A stretch of DNA of 41,626 nt from Bacteroidia bacterium. Lineage in GTDB: Bacteria > Bacteroidota > Bacteroidia > J057. Each line of letters starts with the position of its first letter. Within the stretch, counting starts at the first letter, position 1. Location: contig JALEFZ010000011.1 in assembly GCA_022760475.1 (NCBI GenBank), positions 1 to 41,626 on the forward strand, in the 5' to 3' direction. The position numbers and the translations under genes are program-made. Under the pieces are notes generated by a model that worked only from the letters and a program-made list of their open reading frames with translations, did not search any database and was not told where the DNA came from. Positions 34,825 through 41,626 of this stretch are shown here, in pieces.

Positions 34825-36339
34825 TTAATCTTTCAAAAAATCTTCCTCTTTTACCTCATACCAAATCTGAGAATCTTCAGGTTTGATATTTTTGGGTGAA
34901 ATTCCTTTGAAAGTAAGGCTCTGCCAGTTTGCATTAGGAATGATTCTTTGCTTTTCGCTTCCTGTGATCAAATAGATTGGGTATGAAAAGTCCGATTCAG
35001 CTCCTTTCCATCTGTAGTAACATTTTAGCTTTCTCTTTTTACCACTCAAATGATATTGGAGGACTGGTTTCTGCTTTAGGGCAAAAAGCTGATTCATCCT
35101 TGTTGCGGATTCCGAATTTAGTTCGGACTTAAAATAGTCTATGGAAAATTTTCCGTCTTTTTCCTGTTGGAGAAATCCGATCAGTTTGCTAAACCAGAGG
35201 TCTTCAGATGGAGCTTGCTTTCGAATGGCCTCCAAAAGAGAAACTGTATGATATATTGGGGCATTGCCTTGAGTCAAAAATCTGCTTGCGCTTGCTTTAT
35301 CAAACCAATTTTCGACCATTAAATACTCCACATAATAAGGGAAAGCCTCATAAATTCTTCGACCGAGTGAATCAGAATTATGGGGGACATAGGTGGTGTA
35401 CTGCCTGGCAATATCTCTAAGCAAGAAAGGGTCAAAACCCCATGGGTTGTTCTTATACAGATATTCAGAGGGGCCTATGTCCAAGGGCTGAAACCATGAG
35501 TAACCAGTTGAAATTCTAGGATATTCTCCAAAGTAATTCTCCAGGGTATTGAAGATCCGTTTAACTTGTGCAAGATGAGAAAAGGCCTGTGTTTTTTTAT
35601 CTGGCTGCACAAAGTAGGTCATTTCAAATGATTTCCCATTACTGTTGTGTGAGTCTTTGATGCTTTCAAATTCTCCAACATATAGACTCAATTCTTCCGG
35701 CAAAAGAGGTCCTTCCAGGAAGAAGGTGTTTTTGACAAATTGTCCAGCCAAGGGTATGGAGGAAAGTTGCTTGCCTGTACAAAAAAGAGATACTTCCTCT
35801 GGAAGAATCACACTGATCCTCATGTGATTGGCTGGGTCATCGCCATGTTCCTTGCATGGCCACCAGAAATATGCAGGTAGATGCGATGCTCCCAGTCCGA
35901 TTTGTAACCTGTTGAATTCATTCCTTTGCCAAACAGGATAAGGACTCAGGCCGCGAAGGTTGCCATGATAAATGATCTGGATCTCTTCGACCTTGTCCTT
36001 TTGAAGCATTTCAGGAAAATCAATTCGGAGGGCTTCCCCTAGGTAGTCATAGCCAAGTTTGTGTTGATTCCAGCTAATCTCAGCAATTCTTAATTCAGGT
36101 CCCATATCCAACCAGATCGTTCGGGTATTTCTCTCTGGTTGAAAAGTGATTTTTTGAGTTCCTGCTATCCTATTTTTTTCCGAACTTATTTGTAACTCCA
36201 GGTCATAGGTAAGGAGATCGTAGTCTTCGAATCTTTCAAGAATTTTGAGTACCTGACTGTTGACCTGAAAGTGATTCAAGGCCAGAAAAATAAAAACTAC
36301 TAGAAACTTTAGGGGTTTGGTTCCAACGCCAATTCTCAT
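34825..36339 (-). CDS. M1 aminopeptidase-like protein, catalytic site lost (pseudoenzyme)
   Basis: This 504-residue secreted protein has a signal peptide (MRIGVGTKPLKFLVVFIFLALNHFQVNS-Q). The N-terminal beta domain is that of family M1, including FWWPCKEHGDDPANHMRISV, which equals the conserved WPC...DDP block. The substrate-binding GAMEN loop is GPSEY (289-293). The zinc motif HExxH-x18-E aligns to R308-D309-I-A-R312 and E331. Both His ligands are Arg, the catalytic Glu is Asp, and only the third ligand Glu is kept. It should not bind zinc or cleave peptides. It could bind peptides or act as a scaffold. It is immediately upstream of the T9SS plug gene, so a part in T9SS quality or cargo handling is possible (inference). 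Confidence 0.9.
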   Translation of the reverse strand: MRIGVGTKPLKFLVVFIFLALNHFQVNSQVLKILERFEDYDLLTYDLELQISSEKNRIAGTQKITFQPERNTRTIWLDMGPELRIAEISWNQHKLGYDYLGEALRIDFPEMLQKDKVEEIQIIYHGNLRGLSPYPVWQRNEFNRLQIGLGASHLPAYFWWPCKEHGDDPANHMRISVILPEEVSLFCTGKQLSSIPLAGQFVKNTFFLEGPLLPEELSLYVGEFESIKDSHNSNGKSFEMTYFVQPDKKTQAFSHLAQVKRIFNTLENYFGEYPRISTGYSWFQPLDIGPSEYLYKNNPWGFDPFLLRDIARQYTTYVPHNSDSLGRRIYEAFPYYVEYLMVENWFDKASASRFLTQGNAPIYHTVSLLEAIRKQAPSEDLWFSKLIGFLQQEKDGKFSIDYFKSELNSESATRMNQLFALKQKPVLQYHLSGKKRKLKCYYRWKGAESDFSYPIYLITGSEKQRIIPNANWQSLTFKGISPKNIKPEDSQIWYEVKEEDFLKD

Positions 36340-36357
36340 CTATCATCCGCTTTGTTT

Positions 36358-36385
36358 CAAAGATAGAAAGAATCTTTTAATCCAA
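36358..36385 (-). promoter_or_regulatory. Promoter of the M1-like gene
   Basis: On the minus strand TATCTTTG (36358-36365) fits the -7 consensus TAnnTTTG. A TTG (36383-36385) lies 17 bases upstream, within the 17-23 base spacing of Flavobacterium promoters. The -7 element lies 18 bases before the ATG at 36339. Confidence 0.5.
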
Positions 36386-36468
36386 GTGGTTGATCCTGCC
36401 TTTTGAATGGAAATAATTACAACTTGTTTAACTTGCTTTAGGATTCGAAGAAATTTTAATTTGTAGTA

Positions 36469-37464
36469 ATGAAGAAATGGTTGGGTATAGATTTATTTGC
36501 GAATCCTGAAGCACTCTTTTTGTTGCTTTTGATTCCGCTTTATTTGTTTTGGTACATCAGGTTTTACCAGAAGCAAAGGCTTGTAATTCGCCTTAGCTAC
36601 GATCCTCTTTCTCTGGAGAAAAGAAAATATAACCTTTCATTGCTTAGGTTATTACCACGCTTGCTTCAATTAGGAGCTATTGCTTTAATGATTATTGCAG
36701 TTGCCAGGCCCCAGTCAGCAGATGAAGTAATCAATGAAAAGGTAGAGGGCATTGATATCATGTTGTTGCTTGATATAAGTGGAAGCATGGAATCTGACGA
36801 TTATCCGCCTAGCCGTCTGGAAGTAGCAAAGTCCAATGCAGTTAGGTTCATAAAAGGAAGAAAGCAAGACCGCATTGGTTTGGTGTTATTTGCAGCCGAA
36901 GCCCTTAGTTATTCACCTCTTACCCTTGATCATTCCTATCTTTCCAGGCAGGTACGGCAAGTAAGTTTTGGGATGATTTCGCCTCAGGGTACTGCCATAG
37001 GTGAAGCCTTGGCAGCGGGTATCAATCGCATGGAGTACAGTGAAAACGGTTCAAAGGTAATGATCCTCCTGACCGATGGTGCAAATAATGCTGGACAACT
37101 TAGCCCCATTTCTGCCGCTAAATTAGCCAATGAGCGTGGCATCAGAACCTATGCCATAGGAATGGGTAGAAGGAGTACCGTTACCAAAGCGGCAGATAAT
37201 AACCTGCCTTTACCTGATTTGGATGAGAAAACATTGAGAAAAATAGCCCAAATCACAGGAGGTAATTTTTACCGAGCCTCTGATCCAACCCGACTTCAGC
37301 AGATTTTTACTGAGATTTCTCAATTGGAAACCCGCAAAATCCAAAATATATCTTATAGACACGTCCAGGATAGATATCCAATATTTGTTAAAATGGCTAT
37401 TATTATTTTGGGAATATCTTTTCTTTTGATGTTAACATTTATATATAATCCATTGGAACAATAG
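36469..37464 (+). CDS. BatA-like VWA-domain membrane protein
   Basis: This 331-residue protein has TM segments at about 14-30 and 62-80 and one at the C-terminus (about 308-326). Between them is a VWA domain with a MIDAS site DISGSM (Asp102, Ser104, Ser106) and later conserved TDGANNAG. The topology and the start match BatA proteins of the Bacteroidetes aerotolerance cluster, which usually lie with moxR, batB, batC, batD and batE. No such partners are visible here, so it is a stand-alone relative, not certain to be BatA itself. The VWA domain probably binds a partner in the periplasm in a metal-dependent way. Confidence 0.9.
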   Translation: MKKWLGIDLFANPEALFLLLLIPLYLFWYIRFYQKQRLVIRLSYDPLSLEKRKYNLSLLRLLPRLLQLGAIALMIIAVARPQSADEVINEKVEGIDIMLLLDISGSMESDDYPPSRLEVAKSNAVRFIKGRKQDRIGLVLFAAEALSYSPLTLDHSYLSRQVRQVSFGMISPQGTAIGEALAAGINRMEYSENGSKVMILLTDGANNAGQLSPISAAKLANERGIRTYAIGMGRRSTVTKAADNNLPLPDLDEKTLRKIAQITGGNFYRASDPTRLQQIFTEISQLETRKIQNISYRHVQDRYPIFVKMAIIILGISFLLMLTFIYNPLEQ

Positions 37465-37541
37465 GCCTGGAGTAGCTAACTTTTGTCTAAAAATTAATAG
37501 GAAACATTCCTAAATGATTTCATTTGGTCAAAAGTCCCTTT

Positions 37542-38654
37542 ATGGCAATTATCAAACCCGGTGTAGAAGCCATCCTCAATGCTTGCATAGACTCTGATCC
37601 TACAGGTGATAATTTTAAATTGATATTTTTAGGAGAGAATAACACTCCAGATCTTGATTTACTGGTCGCACAATTAAACAAGGCCAATATCCAATTTGCA
37701 GGTGGAGTTTTTCCTGGCATTATTTCTGGGACTACAAAATCTGAAGAGGGAGCTATCATCATTAACCTTCCAGCAGATAGTCAAGTTCATGTAATTGAAG
37801 GACTTGATTCAGATAATTTCATGTTACCTCAGCTTGATATACCTAAAACTGACCCGGATAAAAGTACAGGACTGATATTTCTGGATGGACTTACTACCCA
37901 TATTGCTGATTTCCTTTGGGAAGTCCACAATCAATTTGGAAGTAAAATGAATTTTTTTGGAGGAGGGGCAGGGTCGCTCAGCCTTCAGCAACAAGCTTGC
38001 CTGATAAGCAATGAGGGTGTTTGGCAGGATGCAGCCTTGTTGTTGTACGTACCCAAAGCAATTAACCTGGGAGTTGCCCATGGCTGGGAAAAGATCATCG
38101 GGCCTTTTGTGGCTACAAAGACTCAAAAAAATGTTATTTGCGAATTGAATTGGGAGAATGCATTTGAGGTGTATAAAAAAGTCATAAAAGAAGACTCAGG
38201 GAAAGATATCAATCAGGAAAACTTTTTTGGCATTGCCAAAGGCTATCCATTTGGCCTGCTAAATGAGGGAGATGAGGATATAGTCCGAGACCCTATCCTT
38301 ACCAATGAGAATGGAGAGCTCGTCTGCGTCGGGGATGTCCCTGAAAATTCAGTCATAAACATACTTAAAGGTAAAGAAGAAAATTTGGTTGGGGCAGCCA
38401 CAACTGCTACCGTTTCTTCGGTTAAAAGAGGCAAAGGCAAAATGGCAATTCCTCTTGTAGTGGATTGTATTTCAAGGGTTTTATTCCTTGAGTCAAACTT
38501 TCAAGCTGAGTTGAGTACAGTTAAGTCGACCCTCGATGCAGCAAATCTGGATGAGGTACAGGGTATTTTAAGCCTTGGAGAGATTTCGTCCTATGGAGAG
38601 GGGGCTTTGGAGTTTTTCAATAAGACGATAGTTGTTGGGCTACTGGAAAAATAG
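37542..38654 (+). CDS. FIST-domain sensor protein
   Basis: The 370-residue soluble protein has FIST N (about 20-190; NFFGGGAGSLSLQQQACLI) and FIST C (about 200-365; GVAHGWEKIIGPF, AKGYPFGLLNEGD, VGAATTATVSSVKRGKGK). FIST proteins sense small ligands; the NosP subgroup binds heme and nitric oxide and regulates a neighbouring histidine kinase. The ATG at 37542 is used; a TTG at 37524 adds six residues and is possible. The next gene, a hybrid kinase, starts 3 bases after the stop, so the two are co-translated and this protein is very likely the input subunit of that kinase. Whether it binds heme cannot be told from the sequence. No signal peptide is present. Confidence 0.9.
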   Translation: MAIIKPGVEAILNACIDSDPTGDNFKLIFLGENNTPDLDLLVAQLNKANIQFAGGVFPGIISGTTKSEEGAIIINLPADSQVHVIEGLDSDNFMLPQLDIPKTDPDKSTGLIFLDGLTTHIADFLWEVHNQFGSKMNFFGGGAGSLSLQQQACLISNEGVWQDAALLLYVPKAINLGVAHGWEKIIGPFVATKTQKNVICELNWENAFEVYKKVIKEDSGKDINQENFFGIAKGYPFGLLNEGDEDIVRDPILTNENGELVCVGDVPENSVINILKGKEENLVGAATTATVSSVKRGKGKMAIPLVVDCISRVLFLESNFQAELSTVKSTLDAANLDEVQGILSLGEISSYGEGALEFFNKTIVVGLLEK

Positions 38655-38657
38655 GAA

Positions 38658-40718
38658 ATGATCAATCCCGAAATCATAAATGATATTTCCCTTTTGTATG
38701 AGTTGTCCCTTTCACTGGGAAAATCTCATGACATCAAGGAAAATGCTGGAAATTTTATTTCAACCTTGATGCGCCGAAAGGGGCTTTCTTATGCGTCTTT
38801 GTGGATTAAAGCAGAAAAACTGAGCCATGAAGAGGAGAGTGGTTTTTACAAAAGAATTTATGCTTATCCACACTTTCGAGCTGGAAAACAGTACCTATCT
38901 TTTTCCCACGAAATTCACAGCATCCTTGAAAAAAATGAAGTGTATGTCGTAGAATCCTCAGATCCAGTTTTCCAGGATTTTTATCACAATGAAGGAGAAG
39001 CCATGGGTAAGTTGGCATTTTTGAAATTGGGGGATGTGGGATTTCTCAAATTATACTCCTTCTCTAAAAAGGATACCCTAAAACATGAACAGCTATATAA
39101 ATTAAACAAGGTTCTTGACCAATTTACTCACTCTCTTCGTGCTTGCATGGTGCACGGACAGTTAAAAAAAGAAATTCAGGATAGGAAGAAGGTTGAGAAG
39201 GAACTGAGGACTTCTAAAGAGGCAGAGGAACAGTTTTTTGCCAATATGAGCCATGAAATCCGAACCCCGATAAACGGTATGTTGGGAATGATGAACTTAA
39301 TGGGAGGTACGCAACTCACGGAGGAGCAGAGAGAATACCTGAATGACATGATTCTTTCCAGCAAAACCCTCCTTTCTATTTTGAATGATATACTTGATTT
39401 TTCCAAGATCCAGCAGGGGAAAATTATCATTGAGCAAGTTCGTTTTGATTTAATTGGCAGGTTGAGGAGTCAGTGCAACATGGCTCAGTCAAGGGCTGAT
39501 CAGGGCAAGCTGAATGTAAAACTGGATTTAGGAGTTAATGTACCTCAATTTGTCGCTGGAGATCAATTCCGATTTGATCAGGTCATGAATAATTTAATTA
39601 GCAATGCCCTGAAGTTTACGGAGGAAGGAGAAATCAACATAGTTGCTAAGTTTTTGGGTGAGGAAAATGGCATGGATCTTTACCTTTTTAAGGTAGAAGA
39701 TACTGGAATTGGCATCCCCGAAGAAAAGCAGGAAAGCATCTTTTCAAGTTTTGTCCAGGCAGAGGCTTATACCAGCCGAATGTTTGGAGGGACAGGTCTT
39801 GGACTCCCCATAGTCAAACAACTGTTAGAGCTAATGGGAGGTGAAATCCGACTTGATAGTGAACCGGGTGAGGGCTCTTCCTTCTATTTTACCCTTCCCT
39901 TAGGACGAGTAAGTCAGGAGGCTGGTACCCATAGTAAGGATCGTGGATTGGTAGAAAAAGGGAGTCAATTAAAGGGATACCATATTTTATTGGTTGAGGA
40001 CACGCCCATGAATCAGAAGGTTGGAGTCAGGATGCTGAAAAAATGGGGAGCAGGAGTTGAAATTGCCGAAAACGGCCTTTTAGGTTTTGAAAAGTGTAGG
40101 GATAAAAAGTTTGACCTGGTCCTGATGGATTTGCAGATGCCTGTTATGTCAGGTTATGAGGCAGCAATTAAAATCAGAAATGAGTTGCCTACACCGAAAT
40201 CCAAGGTGCCTATTATTGCGCTTACCGCTGCAGTCCGAGAGACTGTAAAAAGGAAAGTTCTTGAATCGGGTATGGATTCATATGTCATGAAGCCATTTGA
40301 ACCTGACAATCTGCTGGGAATCATCAAGTTCTATCTGATGAAAAGAGCCAAAAAATCCCTTGATACGAGGTACGAAGATCAAGCCACAGCTTCCATTGAT
40401 ACAAGCTATCTGGAAGAGATTGCTGATGGCGATGTACAGTTTATAGAAGACATGATTAACCTTTTCAAGGACCAGGCTCCCCTGGAACTGGATAGCTTGG
40501 GACATCAGATCAATGCTCAGGATTGGGAGCAAATTCACCAGCATACACATAAATTGAAGTATCCTTATACCTCAATAGGCAGGCTTGACCTGGTACAGAA
40601 GCTCGCTGTAATTGAAGAAAATACCTTGAAAAGTAGGAATATAAAGTTGATCCAGGATGCATATGATTTCGTCAAAAGAGAAACCGCTATCATCCTGGAT
40701 CAATTAAATAGTCGATAA
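38658..40718 (+). CDS. Soluble hybrid sensor histidine kinase with receiver and Hpt domains
   Basis: This is a 686-residue phosphorelay protein with no TM segment. Residues 1-165 look like a GAF-type sensor, then a short coiled coil (about 165-195). The HisKA phosphoacceptor is His199 in MSHEIRTPINGMLGMM. HATPase_c spans about 300-415, with N box QVMNNLISNALKFT and G boxes VEDTGIGIP and GGTGLGLPIVKQL. The receiver (about 440-560) has Asp491 in LVLMDLQMP, the acidic pair in LLVEDT and Lys in YVMKPFEP. A C-terminal Hpt-like domain has His631 in THKLKYPYTSIG. It forms an operon with the FIST gene (3 bases). The final output partner is not in the window. Confidence 0.96.
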   Translation: MINPEIINDISLLYELSLSLGKSHDIKENAGNFISTLMRRKGLSYASLWIKAEKLSHEEESGFYKRIYAYPHFRAGKQYLSFSHEIHSILEKNEVYVVESSDPVFQDFYHNEGEAMGKLAFLKLGDVGFLKLYSFSKKDTLKHEQLYKLNKVLDQFTHSLRACMVHGQLKKEIQDRKKVEKELRTSKEAEEQFFANMSHEIRTPINGMLGMMNLMGGTQLTEEQREYLNDMILSSKTLLSILNDILDFSKIQQGKIIIEQVRFDLIGRLRSQCNMAQSRADQGKLNVKLDLGVNVPQFVAGDQFRFDQVMNNLISNALKFTEEGEINIVAKFLGEENGMDLYLFKVEDTGIGIPEEKQESIFSSFVQAEAYTSRMFGGTGLGLPIVKQLLELMGGEIRLDSEPGEGSSFYFTLPLGRVSQEAGTHSKDRGLVEKGSQLKGYHILLVEDTPMNQKVGVRMLKKWGAGVEIAENGLLGFEKCRDKKFDLVLMDLQMPVMSGYEAAIKIRNELPTPKSKVPIIALTAAVRETVKRKVLESGMDSYVMKPFEPDNLLGIIKFYLMKRAKKSLDTRYEDQATASIDTSYLEEIADGDVQFIEDMINLFKDQAPLELDSLGHQINAQDWEQIHQHTHKLKYPYTSIGRLDLVQKLAVIEENTLKSRNIKLIQDAYDFVKRETAIILDQLNSR

Positions 40719-40746
40719 ATTCACTGTGGTGGAGGTGGAATATTCC

Positions 40747-41626
40747 TTATTCATCCTCTTCCCAGCCACCGCAAAGCTCTTTCATTTGACTGATCGCCTC
40801 ATTCCTGTAATCGCCTTGAGCGTTGTAATTCAGGGACTTTTCAAAGTTTTCACAGGCCTTTTTTGTCATTCCTTTAGCTGCATAAACTTTACCTTTGTAA
40901 TAGTAGGACTCACCATTCAAAACGTTCAAAGTCAGGGTCTTATCCAGGCTCTCGAGGGCTTTGTCATACTGCTTAAGTCCAAGGTAGCAATATGCCATTT
41001 GATTGTGAGTTGCCTGAAGCAATTGTGTCAATTCTATTTTGTCGAGTACAAATTCAAAATCCTTAAGGGCTTTTTCATATTGCCCCGCCCTTGAAGAATA
41101 ATATCCTCGGCTATACTTCAACAGGTCTTCTTCAGGCTCACATTCCACAAGCCCATCATAGTACTTGGATAAGTCTTCATAAGCACTGTCTCTGATTCCG
41201 ATGTCTGCCAACAGTTGAAAGGCTGTACACCTGTATTGAGAGGTATCTTTGGATACTTCAATAAGGTCGTCTTTGGCAAGTTTAAGGGAGTCAATTTCAA
41301 GATAGAGGTATCCTCTACCCAGATGTACTTGAGGAATTAGTTGGCTTATTTCAGCATTCTCAATGTTCATCTCATTTGATAGCCTGAGAACTTCAGAATA
41401 TTGGTATATCGCAGCTGGAAAGTCTTCTTCCTTATCCAGAATTGTTGCCTTGGCAAAAGTCGATTTTATAAGGCTAGGGTAGGTGTTTTTTGCGGCTTTC
41501 TTCTTGTTCTTCATTGGGTTCAGACGGATGCTTTCTTCTATATCCGTAAGAGCCTCTTTTGTCCTATTTAGCCTAATATATACCAGTCCACGGCGAAACC
41601 AAAGGTTATAGTCTTCCCTCATTCCC
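40747..41626 (-). CDS. TPR-repeat protein, 5' end beyond the right edge
   Basis: At least 291 residues of TPR repeats are visible; the frame is still open at base 41626, so the true start lies outside. TPR units include LWFRRGLVYIRLNRTKEALT at the start, AIYQYSEVLRLSNEMNIENA, YYSSRAGQYEKALKDFEFVL, NQMAYCYLGLKQYDKALESL and YYKGKVYAAKGMTKKACENF. The C-terminus ends GGWEEDE. Because the N-terminus is missing I cannot tell whether it is secreted; proteins of this type in Bacteroidota often carry a signal peptide. It converges with the hybrid kinase gene with 28 bases between stops. Confidence 0.9.
   Translation of the reverse strand, partial: GMREDYNLWFRRGLVYIRLNRTKEALTDIEESIRLNPMKNKKKAAKNTYPSLIKSTFAKATILDKEEDFPAAIYQYSEVLRLSNEMNIENAEISQLIPQVHLGRGYLYLEIDSLKLAKDDLIEVSKDTSQYRCTAFQLLADIGIRDSAYEDLSKYYDGLVECEPEEDLLKYSRGYYSSRAGQYEKALKDFEFVLDKIELTQLLQATHNQMAYCYLGLKQYDKALESLDKTLTLNVLNGESYYYKGKVYAAKGMTKKACENFEKSLNYNAQGDYRNEAISQMKELCGGWEEDE

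Noticed and set aside
40726..41094. 122-codon plus-strand frame at the right end
   Set aside because: It is antisense to the TPR gene and its low-complexity composition mirrors the TPR codons.
1..41626. tRNA, rRNA, CRISPR arrays, insertion sequences, prophage or integrase genes
   Set aside because: None seen on either strand; the only clear tandem repeats are protein-level MORN and TPR units.

Overview
The window looks like a stretch of core chromosome from a Bacteroidota bacterium, most likely of the Cytophagales/Cyclobacteriaceae type (taxonomy is inference). The evidence is a subtilase ending in a type IX secretion (T9SS) sorting domain, a T9SS plug lipoprotein, Bacteroidota-style -7 elements (TAnnTTTG), the near absence of Shine-Dalgarno sites, many lipoproteins and TPR proteins, and a lipid-anchored M49 peptidase. 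I see no rRNA, tRNA, CRISPR array, insertion sequence, integrase or phage gene.

Region 1 (1-9300). A T9SS-exported subtilase (cut by the left edge) lies behind a small lipoprotein gene. metK, with its own terminator, is divergent from trmB, which converges on an unrecognised 142-residue gene. After 584 bases without a gene come gyrA and a secreted TPR protein that ends at a strong hairpin terminator.

Region 2 (9365-15813). This region is rich in envelope genes. It holds a secreted low-complexity protein, a secreted 13-repeat MORN protein and an ECF sigma factor with a TPR-type membrane anti-sigma factor. Divergent from the sigma pair is a 630-residue secreted protein with one C-terminal membrane anchor. 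A perfect 7-bp inverted repeat lies just before the start of that last gene. Together these look like a cell-envelope signalling module that I cannot match to a described one.

Region 3 (15864-24544, minus strand). A lipid-anchored dipeptidyl peptidase III, a 1,855-residue thioester alpha-2-macroglobulin and an MlaE-type lipid-transport permease follow one another. The usual partners (PbpC for the macroglobulin; MlaF and MlaD for the permease) are not adjacent.

Region 4 (24698-33419). Mostly housekeeping and unknown genes: a short-chain dehydrogenase, an 86-residue small protein, a secreted VWA-like protein, a family 39 glycosyltransferase, a two-TM protein, a HEAT-like protein, a beta-hydroxyacid dehydrogenase behind an AraC regulator, a BaiN-like flavoprotein and a 60-residue membrane protein with its own terminator.

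Region 5 (33471-41626). A T9SS plug lipoprotein sits directly downstream of an M1 aminopeptidase homologue whose zinc site has been lost (a pseudoenzyme). Then come a BatA-like VWA protein and a tight two-gene operon of a FIST-domain sensor and a soluble hybrid histidine kinase with receiver and Hpt domains. This operon resembles NosP/NahK-type sensing pairs. A TPR protein runs off the right edge.

The most promising leads are the M1 pseudo-peptidase next to the T9SS plug, the FIST/hybrid-kinase pair, and the sigma/anti-sigma/anchored-protein module.
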